Positions 22,057-31,387 of a DNA stretch of 64,000 bases are shown piece by piece. Made by a program: the position numbers and the translations under genes. The stretch is taken from the NCBI RefSeq assembly GCF_000189755.2, contig NZ_KI912183.1:2110257-2174256 (forward strand), written 5' to 3'. The DNA comes from Desulfotomaculum nigrificans DSM 574. GTDB lineage: Bacteria > Bacillota > Desulfotomaculia > Desulfotomaculales > Desulfotomaculaceae. Under the pieces are notes generated by a model. The model saw only the letters and a program-made list of their open reading frames with translations, was not told the origin of the DNA and did no database searches. Positions within the stretch are counted from its first letter, which is position 1. Each line of letters begins with the position of its first letter.

Positions 22057-23079
22057 CTATTTCTTAGTAATATTTTCATTAACCCGGGCATCATTTATGG
22101 TAAAGGTCTTCTTATCAGCCGCACTGTTGACAGTGTACCCCAAAGCTTCCGCCAGCGGATTAAGCGGTACATATAAACTGTTATTTACCACCGCCGGTGG
22201 TACATCTAAGACTAATTCCTTGCCGTCCAGCACAGCCACTTTCTGGCCAACCGTCCAACTAAATTCCCGGCCCCCTTTGATCAGCCTGGCCTGTCCGTTG
22301 GACCACTGCACCGTCCCCCCGGTGGCCCGGGCAAAGGACCTTAAATTCACCAGCACCTCCGGCTGCCCCTGGGAACTGCCAAGACGGGAGAAAACCAGCC
22401 GGCCCTGGTATTTCACCACCACCGGGCTTTCCAGATACCTTCTGATGTTATCAGCTAACAAATCATACCCGGCCTGTCTTAAATGAATACCGTCACCGGT
22501 TAACCGCGCCGCCAGCCGGTCCCCTTCGGTTAATACCGGGTTGTGATCCAGAAAAACCAGATCCATTTGCCGGCACAGTTGGGCCAGCCCTGTATTAAGG
22601 GGTCGGATATAATTGTTCCATGCGGGATTGCGGGTCAAAAGCACCGACTGCACGACAATTTTACTGTCAGGTAGGGCCGTTTTGATTCTCTCCAGCAGCT
22701 TTTGATAGCGGGCCAGGATTTCCTCCGGCGGCAGCCAGTAGGCACAAACATCATTGGTGCCCAGCATAATAAAGACTGTTTGCGGTTTTAAATCCAACAC
22801 CGAAACTTTCAGCCGGGAATAGGCATCGGCCACCGCATCCATGCGAATACCCCGGTTAATGATGTTGTAACGCTTCCTCAACTCATCAAAGGGAAAATAC
22901 TCGGTTAAAGAATCCCCTAAAAAAACAATTAACCCGCCTTCACTCTGCAGGTACTTATTTTCCTGTTGGTAGCGCTCTATGTATTTGTCCCAATCCTTAT
23001 ATTTGGCCTCCCCTGTACCGGCCCCCAAAACAGTTTGCAAAAAAATAAGAGTGATTAACAGGATTAATCTTTTTCTCAT
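22057..23079 (-). CDS. Secreted SGNH/GDSL hydrolase with C-terminal stalk domain
   Basis: 340 residues from the ATG at 23079, which has AGAGGGAG just upstream (the ORF extends to 23112). Signal peptide: residues 1-25. SGNH blocks: block I Ser57 in IVFLGDSLTEYF, GTND at 107-110, and the Asp196/His199 pair in TGDGIHLRQAGYD. Residues 225-330 are a copper-amine-oxidase-like stalk domain (VLVNLRSFARATGGTVQW ... SLYVPLNPLAEALGY), thought to bind the cell wall or act as a spacer. Likely an extracellular esterase, for example on acetylated wall polymers. The second half is duplicated at 12,051-12,675. Confidence 0.88.
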   Translation of the reverse strand: MRKRLILLITLIFLQTVLGAGTGEAKYKDWDKYIERYQQENKYLQSEGGLIVFLGDSLTEYFPFDELRKRYNIINRGIRMDAVADAYSRLKVSVLDLKPQTVFIMLGTNDVCAYWLPPEEILARYQKLLERIKTALPDSKIVVQSVLLTRNPAWNNYIRPLNTGLAQLCRQMDLVFLDHNPVLTEGDRLAARLTGDGIHLRQAGYDLLADNIRRYLESPVVVKYQGRLVFSRLGSSQGQPEVLVNLRSFARATGGTVQWSNGQARLIKGGREFSWTVGQKVAVLDGKELVLDVPPAVVNNSLYVPLNPLAEALGYTVNSAADKKTFTINDARVNENITKK

Positions 23080-23119
23080 GGCTTCTCCCTCTGCCTTGTT
23101 ATTTTTATCCATAACAATT

Positions 23120-23192
23120 ATTTCGCCAAGGAATTACCTAATCCTGTATTCTGCTACTTATTACCACAAAGAAAAAGGACCGAAAATTTGTT
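23120..23192. repeat. Dispersed repeat upstream of the SGNH gene
   Basis: Matches 13,710-13,790 (TTTCGCCAAGGAATTA ... GGACCGAAAATTTGTT). It lies in the divergent space between the SGNH gene and the ComK-like gene, so it may carry promoter sequence. Confidence 0.65.
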
Positions 23193-23257
23193 CTTGCCCG
23201 ACAGCCAAAGATTTGCTAATATATTCCCAAACACATGTACGATGGGAGGAGAACACT

Positions 23258-23830
23258 ATGAAAAACTTTTTAAACAAACTTGCAATGATTGCCGCCATTG
23301 TTCCGGTTTATCAGGAAAACGGCGATGTAACTATGGTTGTCTATCAAGACGGAACCAACGATATTGTGCCACTGCGTGTCCGTGCAGTTATCAGGAAAAT
23401 TGCCCACACCTACTGTACAGATTTGATTCAACTGAAAAAGAAAACAGCAGAAATTACCGACAGGTCCCTGTATAACACCCTGGTATTTGATCAATCACTA
23501 ATCCTGATACCTCTTAAAACCCGCAAACCCAGGGTGCCGGGAGACAACACCCTGGCTTACGTTAATCTTAAAGCGGTGGTAAAAACTTTGCCGTCCCCTG
23601 CCCCGCCCCACAGGTCAGTTATACAACTAACCGGCGGCCACACGGTACCCATTTATTGGACACCGGTCAGAGTGAAGCAATATTTAAACCAGGCTGAACT
23701 AATCAGTCAAAAGCTGATAGATAAACTGCCCCGGTACCAAAAGCAAAAGGAAGACGAGCCCGAATTAAATGCGGTGGCCCAGAAATTAGCGGAACTGTTA
23801 AATGAGATTGTGAAGGTTAAGGGGTCATAA
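23258..23830 (+). CDS. ComK-like protein (tentative)
   Basis: 190 residues from the ATG at 23258, which has GGGAGGAG 6 bases upstream; the frame is open further left but without a better start. It reads IVPVYQENGDVTMVVYQDGT, PLRVRAVIRKIAHTYCTDLI, YNTLVFDQSLILIPLKTRKP and DNTLAYVNLKAVVKT. This order (opening 'IPVY', then 'IVP', a cysteine-containing helix, 'P...ifFP...P....' and a strand) resembles the competence transcription factor ComK (pfam06338). The C-terminal part, HTVPIYWTPVRVKQYLNQAE, recalls LytTR-like DNA-binding segments. No HTH is obvious. It converges on galE with 1 base between the genes. Function not certain. Confidence 0.5.
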   Translation: MKNFLNKLAMIAAIVPVYQENGDVTMVVYQDGTNDIVPLRVRAVIRKIAHTYCTDLIQLKKKTAEITDRSLYNTLVFDQSLILIPLKTRKPRVPGDNTLAYVNLKAVVKTLPSPAPPHRSVIQLTGGHTVPIYWTPVRVKQYLNQAELISQKLIDKLPRYQKQKEDEPELNAVAQKLAELLNEIVKVKGS

Positions 23831-23831
23831 T

Positions 23832-24830
23832 TTATTTGCTTATATAACCATCGGGATGTTTGCTATGCCAATGCCAGGCGGTGGAAATAACAGTTTTCAG
23901 ATCGGCGTACCTGGGCTGCCAGCCTAACTCTTTTTTAATTTTTTCAGAGGAAGCAACCAAAACGGCTGGATCACCGGGACGCCGTTCGGCTTCCATTACC
24001 TTGATGAGCTTACCTGTCACTTCTTGGGCAACCTGTATTACTTCCCTTACCGAAAAGCCGCTGCCGTTACCCAGGTTATAGATAGCGGAGCCACCTTCAT
24101 TAATAATCTTTTCTAATGCCAGCAGATGAGCGTTGGCCAGGTCAGTTACATGGATATAATCACGGATACAAGTACCATCAGGGGTAGGATAATCAGTGCC
24201 AAAAATTTTAATCTCCGGCCTTACCCCCAGGGCAGTTTGCAATACCAGGGGAATTAAATGGGTTTCCGGTTGATGATCTTCCCCGATATCCCCTGCCACA
24301 TCAGCTCCGGCAGCATTAAAGTAACGCAGAGATACATAATTTAAACCGTAAGCCTGGCCAAACCAGTGCAGCATACCTTCAACCGCCAGCTTGGTTGCCC
24401 CGTAGGGATTGGTGGGCCGGGTGGGGTGTTCTTCAGTAATGGGCAGTTCCACCGGTTCTCCGTACACCGCTGCTGTGGAGGAAAAGATAATCCTCTTTAC
24501 CCCATATGACAACATTACCTCCATTAAATTTAATGTTCCAAGTACATTATTATGATAGTACTTGGCCGGCTCTACCACCGATTCCCCTACCAGACTATAA
24601 GCCGCAAAATGCATCACTGCATCAATTTTTTGTTTTTGGAATACCTGTTCCAGAGAGGGTTTATCGTTAATGTCCACCTCCACCAGGGGAATATCACCAA
24701 TGGCCTCCCGGTGCCCCTTAACTAAATTATCCAGCACCAGCACCTCATAACCGGCCCGGTACAGTTCCCTTACCGCATGGCTGCCGATATACCCGGCCCC
24801 GCCGCAGACTAAAATTTGCACAGCTTCCAC
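23832..24830 (-). CDS. galE: UDP-glucose 4-epimerase
   Basis: Interconverts UDP-glucose and UDP-galactose (or the GlcNAc forms) to feed the polysaccharide cluster. The 332 residues show the NAD motif GGAGYIGSHAVREL near the N-terminus, IFSSTAAVYGEP with the active-site Ser, NPYGATKLAVEG with the Tyr-x3-Lys pair, and SLRYFNAAGAD. The length is that of classical GalE. A second GTG four codons in has GGAGTGG close upstream and may be the true start. It is the last gene of the cluster and ends 1 base from the ComK-like gene on the other strand. Confidence 0.92.
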   Translation of the reverse strand: MEAVQILVCGGAGYIGSHAVRELYRAGYEVLVLDNLVKGHREAIGDIPLVEVDINDKPSLEQVFQKQKIDAVMHFAAYSLVGESVVEPAKYYHNNVLGTLNLMEVMLSYGVKRIIFSSTAAVYGEPVELPITEEHPTRPTNPYGATKLAVEGMLHWFGQAYGLNYVSLRYFNAAGADVAGDIGEDHQPETHLIPLVLQTALGVRPEIKIFGTDYPTPDGTCIRDYIHVTDLANAHLLALEKIINEGGSAIYNLGNGSGFSVREVIQVAQEVTGKLIKVMEAERRPGDPAVLVASSEKIKKELGWQPRYADLKTVISTAWHWHSKHPDGYISK

Positions 24831-24874
24831 TCCAATAAGTTAATTTAGTGCAGGTACATACATATATGCATTGA

Positions 24875-26188
24875 CTATTTGTTTAAATAATTACTAATAG
24901 TTTTCCTGCCAATTGATTCATATATAATATTTAATTCCCTAATCCTATCTAGATCGTAACAGTTCCTGCCATCAATAACCAAAGGGTACCGCATTAACTG
25001 AGCAAACTTTGTAATATCAAAGTCCTTTATTTCAGGCCATTCCGTGAAGATGAAACAGACATCGGCATCTTTAAGTGTCTCATCAATTGTTTTACAATAT
25101 GTAAGTTCCGTAGGGTATATCTTTTTATAGTTTTCCATTCCAGCGGGGTCCCAGGCTTTAATGTTTGCACCATCCTCAAGTAAGATCGTAATGTTTTGTA
25201 TCGATGGCGCTTCACGAAGGTCATCAGTTCCGGGTTTAAAGGTTAGACCAAGAACAGACACATTAAGTCCATAAAAACTTTCATAGTATTTTCTAGCCTT
25301 TTTTATCAATTTAATCTTTTGGGTTTCGTTAACTTCAATAGCCGCCTTTATTGTTTTTAACTCATAGTCATGAAAATTTGCTAGCCAATGAAGTGCTTTG
25401 GTGTCCTTTGGAAAACATGACCCACCATAACCAATACCTGCCATAAGAAACTTAGGACCTATGCGCGGGTCAAAACCCATTCCTTTGGCTACATCCTCAA
25501 CATTTGCCCCTACAATCTCGCAAAGATTAGCAATCTCGTTTATGTAGGATATTTTAAGAGCCAAAAAATCATTACAAGCATATTTAATCATCTCTGCGCT
25601 TCTTCTATCAGTAACAACATAAGGCTGGTTGAAACCATCATAAACTTCTCTTAATACTTTTTCAGCGTGTTCAGATTCTACCCCCAACACAATACGAGAT
25701 GCATTTAAAGTGTCATTTACAGCTGTACCTTGTGATAAAAACTCCGGGTTTGATACAACCTCAACAGTTACACCATACTTTAAATTTTCTTTTATGATAT
25801 TTTCTATCTTGTCATTGGTGCCTACGGGCACTGTAGACTTAACTACAACTATACAATCTTTCTCAACAGACACAGCTATTTGTTTCGCCACTTCATAAAC
25901 ATAATGCAAATTAGCAGAGCCATCCTTTTTCTCTGGTGTGCCAACAGCTATAAATATTACATCGGCGTTTCTATAAGCTGATTTGTAATCTGTGGTATAG
26001 GTTAACCTGTCAGCATTTTCCCTCATCAATTCTTCAAGCCCCGGCTCAAATATTGGAGATTTACCAGACTGCAGTAACCTCACCTTTGTTTCATCAATAT
26101 CAACACAGGTGACCTGATGGCCTATACTTGCAAGGCAAACCCCACTGACAAGCCCAACATATCCTGTTCCCGCAATAGCTAATTTCAT
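24875..26188 (-). CDS. ugd: UDP-glucose/UDP-N-acetyl sugar 6-dehydrogenase
   Basis: Oxidises a UDP-hexose to the uronic acid, giving negatively charged units for the polymer. N-terminal NAD motif AIAGTGYVGLVSGVCLASIG; catalytic Cys in GYGGSCFPKDTKALHW; C-terminal GLTFKPGTDDLREAPS. About 437 residues, as usual. ATG 26188 is favoured because GTGAGG lies 8-10 bases upstream; the ORF is open four codons more. The start overlaps or abuts the end of the preceding glycosyltransferase gene (stop at 26197), as in a translationally coupled operon. Confidence 0.92.
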   Translation of the reverse strand: MKLAIAGTGYVGLVSGVCLASIGHQVTCVDIDETKVRLLQSGKSPIFEPGLEELMRENADRLTYTTDYKSAYRNADVIFIAVGTPEKKDGSANLHYVYEVAKQIAVSVEKDCIVVVKSTVPVGTNDKIENIIKENLKYGVTVEVVSNPEFLSQGTAVNDTLNASRIVLGVESEHAEKVLREVYDGFNQPYVVTDRRSAEMIKYACNDFLALKISYINEIANLCEIVGANVEDVAKGMGFDPRIGPKFLMAGIGYGGSCFPKDTKALHWLANFHDYELKTIKAAIEVNETQKIKLIKKARKYYESFYGLNVSVLGLTFKPGTDDLREAPSIQNITILLEDGANIKAWDPAGMENYKKIYPTELTYCKTIDETLKDADVCFIFTEWPEIKDFDITKFAQLMRYPLVIDGRNCYDLDRIRELNIIYESIGRKTISNYLNK

Positions 26189-26196
26189 ACCAAACC

Positions 26197-27126
26197 TCAC
26201 TTCATTAACAGAATTTTTTTAATGAGGCATTTTGTTTTTACGACAAAGAAATCTAGTTCCGTTCCAAAATGATTTTTAAAAGACTTAATTATTTGGGGTT
26301 CTATACCAGGTTTATCAAATACACATTTTTTTTTGCCATCATAAAGGTCAACATCATATTTCGTGGTTATTCCGCTGTGAGTCCCTGACCCGTCCAAACC
26401 GATATTCTTAATTCTTGATACAACCGGGTAGACGGTAAGCATATCCAGCTTGGACTGGGCGTAACACCAGCGTATTGCCCATGAGTCAATTTTCCCTTTC
26501 ATCTGTGCATCGAGCATATCTGCCATGTCCAGCCCGCCCCGGTTAAATTTTGAGCGGAGCCGTTTGTTTGATTTAAACTCTGCATAATCCTTTACATCCC
26601 AATCAACCATCTTCCAGCGGTCGCTCCATGTTCCCCATCCCCAACTGCATCCCCGATAGGATAAATAAATATCGCTTTTGTAATTTGGGGGAATATCAAT
26701 CTTGAATGTGTAACCACTGATTGACCAGATTTGTTTGTCGTTTTCATAAAAATCCAAAGCCTCATTCATATATTCCAAAAAATCCGGCGAAGAAACCAGA
26801 TCATCCTCAACAACAATAGCCTTGCCGTACTTATTAATAACTTCTGTCACGCCGGAAATAACCGAGTTGGCAAGCCCCTTATTCTTTTCGGCTTTCCGTA
26901 TATCAACAGATTTAAATAACTTTCTATCTGGAAGCAAGTCTATATACTCCCTCACCCGCTTAACCTTTTCGAAGGCCTCTTCGTTTTTGGGAGCGTCCGA
27001 GAATATAAAAACCTCTGTTTCCTTTGCCAGCCGGTTTTTAGCCAATGATTCTATTGTTTTTTTCGTATGTTCAGGGCGGGCATAGACAAATATTATTACT
27101 GGCGCAAGCATATCATCATTCACCAC
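26197..27126 (-). CDS. Glycosyltransferase (family 2-like)
   Basis: 309 residues. It opens APVIIFVYARPEHTKKTIES, contains VEVF-type strand FIFSDAPKNEEAFEKVKR and the DXD-like motif KAIVVEDDLVSSPDFLEYMN. Later SYRGCSWGWGTWSDRWKMVD and IDSWAIRWCYAQSKLD are typical for the GNT-I-like bacterial sugar transferases found in capsule clusters. A terminal FFVVKTKCLIKKILL suggests membrane attachment. It probably adds one residue of the repeat unit at the inner membrane face; donor and acceptor unknown. Four bases separate it from the flippase gene. Confidence 0.82.
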   Translation of the reverse strand: MVNDDMLAPVIIFVYARPEHTKKTIESLAKNRLAKETEVFIFSDAPKNEEAFEKVKRVREYIDLLPDRKLFKSVDIRKAEKNKGLANSVISGVTEVINKYGKAIVVEDDLVSSPDFLEYMNEALDFYENDKQIWSISGYTFKIDIPPNYKSDIYLSYRGCSWGWGTWSDRWKMVDWDVKDYAEFKSNKRLRSKFNRGGLDMADMLDAQMKGKIDSWAIRWCYAQSKLDMLTVYPVVSRIKNIGLDGSGTHSGITTKYDVDLYDGKKKCVFDKPGIEPQIIKSFKNHFGTELDFFVVKTKCLIKKILLMK

Positions 27127-27129
27127 TCT

Positions 27130-28485
27130 TTAAATACTCACCATTCGGCTTTTCATGGCTGTTATAAGATAAACCGGAGAAAAAGATTTTAACAACATAA
27201 AAGTATGTTCCCTTGTATCCTTAAACAGTGCTAATACGAGTATATTTGCAGCTTGGGCTATAGAGGTAGCAAATGCTGCTCCAAATGCCCCGTAGTGAGG
27301 GATAAGCAGCAGATTTAAAATTACATTAACAACGCATCCGGCTAATGAATATACCATCGTATAGCTTTGAAGATTTTCGCAGACAAGCCAAACAGACCTT
27401 GCACTTCCAAGAGTAGCAAAGATACCTGCCCAAACACTGAGTGAAAGAACTGATGCAGCCGGCAAAAATTCATTGCCATATAATATTTTCACAATGAGAC
27501 CGGATGAGATTGTTATTATGATTCCAAAAAGGACACCTACCCACCATATAATCGAATACAACAACTGCATGGAGGATATATAACGACAGCTGTCAGTGGC
27601 AGCTTTGTACTGCATTATAACCGGCTTAAAAGAGGCAATAATCGCCAGCGGTACGAAATACCACATTTCAGCAATCTTTACTGCCGCAGCATATATGCCA
27701 ACCTCAGATTTATTAGACAACATTGATCCCAGCATCACCTGATCAATTCGCATGTAAACTATTACCATTAGCCCGGAAACCGCTATAGGCCAGCATTTTG
27801 AAAGAATTTCCCTGGCATAATCAAGGCTGAATTTCCATTTTGATTTATCCTCTCTAACTAAATAATATGATATGGCAATAGCAGAGCCTGATAATAGTGC
27901 ATCAATTAAAAATAAAAATGTATAAGAAATAAGAGACCCTTTAAAATAAACAACCAAAAGTTTCAATACAGAAATACATGTAAAGGACACTATTTTAACT
28001 ATAGAAACGATTTTCAGCGCCATCTTTGCCTGGGCCCAGTATTCAAAAACCTCCAGTGCCCTCATTGTTAAGAATAACGAATAGATTAAGCCTATCATCA
28101 GTAAAAAACTATCACCGTGTGATAAAATGAAGATTGTAATAAGAGAAAGTACGGTTAGAATCAAACCTCCCGCAATCCTCAAAACCAGGCTGGTAAAAAG
28201 TATTGTACCCTCCTCAAATCGTTTATCAACTATTGCCTTTACCGTCAATGTTTCCATTCCTAAAGTAGAAAAGGCTGTAAACAGCGAAACAATAGCTATA
28301 ACATAATTTAGCTGACCGTAGAGGGTTGGCCCGAAGTATCTGGCGATAATCGCCGTCACCAAAACACCTACGAGCATAAAATATATATTCTGCCCTATCA
28401 TCCAGCCAGAATTCTCAACTATCTTTTTCACCTTACCCGTTAAAAACAACGTATCATCCCCTGAATAAATCATTATCTGGGACAA
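27130..28485 (-). CDS. wzx: Wzx-type oligosaccharide flippase
   Basis: 451 residues with about 12-14 membrane helices, for example QNIYFMLVGVLVTAIIARYF at the N-terminus (G-x-L-x-ARYFG is typical of the MOP/MATE-like polysaccharide transporters), IAGGLILTVLSLITIFILS and VFWAGIFATLGS-like segments later. It moves undecaprenyl-PP-linked repeat units across the membrane. It overlaps the end of the glycosyltransferase gene 28473-29741 by 13 bases. Only one Wzx gene is visible, but two Wzy-like genes are. Confidence 0.88.
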   Translation of the reverse strand: MSQIMIYSGDDTLFLTGKVKKIVENSGWMIGQNIYFMLVGVLVTAIIARYFGPTLYGQLNYVIAIVSLFTAFSTLGMETLTVKAIVDKRFEEGTILFTSLVLRIAGGLILTVLSLITIFILSHGDSFLLMIGLIYSLFLTMRALEVFEYWAQAKMALKIVSIVKIVSFTCISVLKLLVVYFKGSLISYTFLFLIDALLSGSAIAISYYLVREDKSKWKFSLDYAREILSKCWPIAVSGLMVIVYMRIDQVMLGSMLSNKSEVGIYAAAVKIAEMWYFVPLAIIASFKPVIMQYKAATDSCRYISSMQLLYSIIWWVGVLFGIIITISSGLIVKILYGNEFLPAASVLSLSVWAGIFATLGSARSVWLVCENLQSYTMVYSLAGCVVNVILNLLLIPHYGAFGAAFATSIAQAANILVLALFKDTREHTFMLLKSFSPVYLITAMKSRMVSI

Positions 28486-29741
28486 CTTACAATATCCCTG
28501 TAAATACCTACCATCGTGTCAGTTATTTTCTTCCTGTCATGACGCTTATGGGCACTTTCCCTTACGGCTTGTGAAAATTGTAAAGCAATATCATCCGATT
28601 CAAAAATCCGCCTGATATACTCAGCAAGCATGGCTTCCTCCATAAAAGGGTACAAAAAACCGCAGTTACCGTTCTCCAGCATGTCCGGAATACCGCCTGT
28701 ATATGAACCAATGCAGGGGACGCCCAAAAGCATTGCCTCCGCTAGTGAGTTTGGACTGTTTTCAACAGCAGATGGAATAACAAACACATGAGACTTTAAC
28801 AACCTGTACACAACACCCTCAGCATCAAGCATACCGGTAAATGCCACATTATCCTCAAGCCCAAGCTTTTTAATAAGACGTTTAATATAAAGACCGTAAC
28901 CAGGTATTTTTAACCGCTCTTTAAATGAGTTCCCTAACAGGTTATACCCAGCAGCAAATACTTGAATATCAGGGTAATCCCGTTTTAAAAGAGCTACTGC
29001 CTTTAGCAGAACATGAAAACCTTTAATCGGATAACCTGCCTGGGTAGTAAAGATTGAATGCCTCTGAACATTAGAAATATCCCATTTACTTTTATAAAAA
29101 GGCTCTCTAAGGCTTTCATCGCAGTGGTGATATTTTATATTAGGATTAATTGCCTTTACATTCGAGTAATCCCAGGTTGTCCTGCCTATCACGTGACGGA
29201 CTTGGCAGAGAATTTCCCGTTCAAAAACCGCCCTGCTTCTAAACGACCGCCTATTGTTCCACAAGGGGTCAAGCTTGATAATATCCCGGAAGCTGGGACG
29301 CAAAAATACATCAGAGAACTCCATGCCTGCGTAGTAATACTTCTGTATTACCCCAAGCAAGCCCTGGATAGAAACGACGGCTGGAATATCCGGGCAAGCC
29401 TCCAATAGTGCTAAGCCGTGGGAATATTCAGTGCCATGCAGGTGAAGCAAATCGGGTTTAAAATGTTCTGCAACTTCCCACCAGTAATCCTTCAGCTTTT
29501 CATTGCTTCTTTTCAGCATGGCTTTTTGCCCGCCGGGGATTAAATAATATGTAATGTTGTTTACATCATGCTTCTTTAACTCTTTGCCTGAATAGATGGT
29601 TGCAACAGCTAAGTTTATGCCATCAATTTTAGCCAAATCGGATGACAGGCTTACCATCCACCCACCTAAAGGAGTATGCGGGGCACCAATAGCTTCTGCA
29701 ATGTCAGGAAGCAGGATGTTGACGCACCAGAGTATTTTCAT
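28473..29741 (-). CDS. Glycosyltransferase family 4
   Basis: 422 residues with GT-B layout. N-terminal strand MKILWCVNILLPDIAEAIG then GGWMVSLSSDLAKI; middle HSIFTTQAGYPIKGFHVLLK marks the start of the C-terminal domain; donor-site block VFVIPSAVENSPNSLAEAML with GVPCIGSYTGGIPDMLENG shows the E-x7-E arrangement of retaining GT4 enzymes. Sugar donor unknown. 29 bases downstream of the O-antigen-polymerase-like gene. Confidence 0.88.
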   Translation of the reverse strand: MKILWCVNILLPDIAEAIGAPHTPLGGWMVSLSSDLAKIDGINLAVATIYSGKELKKHDVNNITYYLIPGGQKAMLKRSNEKLKDYWWEVAEHFKPDLLHLHGTEYSHGLALLEACPDIPAVVSIQGLLGVIQKYYYAGMEFSDVFLRPSFRDIIKLDPLWNNRRSFRSRAVFEREILCQVRHVIGRTTWDYSNVKAINPNIKYHHCDESLREPFYKSKWDISNVQRHSIFTTQAGYPIKGFHVLLKAVALLKRDYPDIQVFAAGYNLLGNSFKERLKIPGYGLYIKRLIKKLGLEDNVAFTGMLDAEGVVYRLLKSHVFVIPSAVENSPNSLAEAMLLGVPCIGSYTGGIPDMLENGNCGFLYPFMEEAMLAEYIRRIFESDDIALQFSQAVRESAHKRHDRKKITDTMVGIYRDIVSCPR

Positions 29742-29770
29742 TTAGTTTACACACGACCTTTTTATCTGTA

Positions 29771-31051
29771 TTAATTAATTAAATTCTTTTCAATTTTTGA
29801 TATGCTAAAAATTATACCTGGAACCACAAAATACCCCATAATAGCAATAGGAATAAATAAAAGAGTGTTAATCGCTCCCAAAATAAAGAAAGCTAACATA
29901 CTGCAATAATAAACCATTTTTTGTTTATTATCTTTAAATCTTCTATATACAAATCTTGCATTTGAAATAAGAGCAACAAATAAGAAACCAGAACCTAATA
30001 CACCATATTTCGCCAGCTCATCTAAAAAGGCAGAATGTCCTCCTATTCCAAAAAAACTTGTACCATATCCATAATAACCTCCCACACCTATTATTGGACT
30101 TGATAAAAATGACTTAAGCGAAATTGCATATAAATCTAATCTACTAGCTAAATCAAGAGTGCCATCAGCATTTCCGTATTTTAAAAAATATGCCATTTCA
30201 TAAAAACGCATCGATAAATCTTCACTTTTTACGGTGTCGCCAAAAAAAACAAAAACATTATAAATAGCAGGTGATAAGATTAAAAATAAACTTAATAAAA
30301 TCAAGGTTACAGCTGCAAGGTTTGCTGTATTTTTAACGTTAAACAACAATAATACTGAGATTATAGTTAATATTAATATTGCAATCATAAATGATGCTTT
30401 AAATACGGTGAAAATAAATAATCCTAATAGAGCAACAAAGATGAATTTGTGTTTTTTTATAATACCTGATTTTAAACCTCCAAGAATTGTTATGGTAATA
30501 AATACCAAACCATAAAAAAACCCATAGCTACCTATCATCATGCCAGTCAGTCCTTCAATTAATTCTTCCCTTCCAGTTGATAACAACCTAGCGGCATTAG
30601 GATAAAGGTACAAAGCTCTTAATGTCATTATGCATGTATATATAATACAACCCATTGAAAAAAAGGTAAGTCTTCTAATTGCTTTATAATCACACGCTTC
30701 TATGTAATAGCTAAAAAGCAGTATTGAAAATCCAAACCGTGCATAATTTGTTAAGTAATTTTCAATACCTTCACCTTTCATATATCCTGTTATATAAAAA
30801 ATAAAATAAGTAAAAATCCATAGATAAACACTGTATGATTTAATATTGGGATCAATAAAAGTTTTTTTGAACCCCCTTGTATCAGAGAAAAAGGAGAATA
30901 AAACCCACATTATAATTAACGGCAAAAAAATGAATCTATTAGAAGTTTCAGGAACTATACTTGTTAATATAATTCCTGCAGCACTAACATCACGAAATAG
31001 TTTAGGAATAATCAAGTTTTCTTTATTCTTTTGGTTTATTATTAAATCCAT
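29771..31051 (-). CDS. wzy: Wzy-type polysaccharide polymerase / O-antigen ligase-like membrane protein
   Basis: About 426 residues with 10-12 hydrophobic helices. The large outer loop is near RFYEMAYFLKYGNADGTLDL and is followed by LSSPIIGVGGYYGYGTSFFG and GGHSAFLDELAKYGVLGSGF, the G-x-G...H-S/N-x-F/L...G motif of Wzy/O-antigen ligase proteins. ATG 31051 has AGAGGT about 9 bases upstream and is preferred over the upstream in-frame start. It polymerises repeat units on the outer face. AT-rich compared with the flanking core genes. Confidence 0.85.
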   Translation of the reverse strand: MDLIINQKNKENLIIPKLFRDVSAAGIILTSIVPETSNRFIFLPLIIMWVLFSFFSDTRGFKKTFIDPNIKSYSVYLWIFTYFIFYITGYMKGEGIENYLTNYARFGFSILLFSYYIEACDYKAIRRLTFFSMGCIIYTCIMTLRALYLYPNAARLLSTGREELIEGLTGMMIGSYGFFYGLVFITITILGGLKSGIIKKHKFIFVALLGLFIFTVFKASFMIAILILTIISVLLLFNVKNTANLAAVTLILLSLFLILSPAIYNVFVFFGDTVKSEDLSMRFYEMAYFLKYGNADGTLDLASRLDLYAISLKSFLSSPIIGVGGYYGYGTSFFGIGGHSAFLDELAKYGVLGSGFLFVALISNARFVYRRFKDNKQKMVYYCSMLAFFILGAINTLLFIPIAIMGYFVVPGIIFSISKIEKNLIN

Positions 31052-31094
31052 TGTATATATACCTCTATAAATCTTTCTCATAACACTTTCATCC

Positions 31095-31343
31095 TTAATT
31101 CACTTTACCTTGTGGCATCAATGAATCAGGCATTTTTTCTGTTTCCTCAATTGTTAAAGGAATTAAGGAAATATAATATCTCATATCTCCAGGGGTTTTA
31201 TTAAAATTATCCTGTTCACATAGTATAGATGGTATAAGGTATTCTTTATTTTTCAGAGTTCTTTTTTCAGATGCATATTTTTTGATAGAAATTAGCATGG
31301 TTGAAGTCAACATTTTTGTAACTTTTTTAACCTTTTCGCTCAT
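31095..31343 (-). CDS. Small protein of unknown function inside the polysaccharide cluster
   Basis: 82 residues, starting MSEKVKKVTKMLTSTMLISI and continuing KKYASEKRTLKNKEYLIPSI. It lies in the gap between a glycosyltransferase gene and wzy, in the same direction, with only a weak ribosome site (TTAGGT). Base composition fits its neighbours. No signal peptide or known domain. It may be real, or a leftover of a gene lost when the cluster was reshuffled. Confidence 0.4.
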   Translation of the reverse strand: MSEKVKKVTKMLTSTMLISIKKYASEKRTLKNKEYLIPSILCEQDNFNKTPGDMRYYISLIPLTIEETEKMPDSLMPQGKVN

Positions 31344-31387
31344 TCTTAATACTACCTAATAGTTGATAATATGTCAGGATTTATTTA

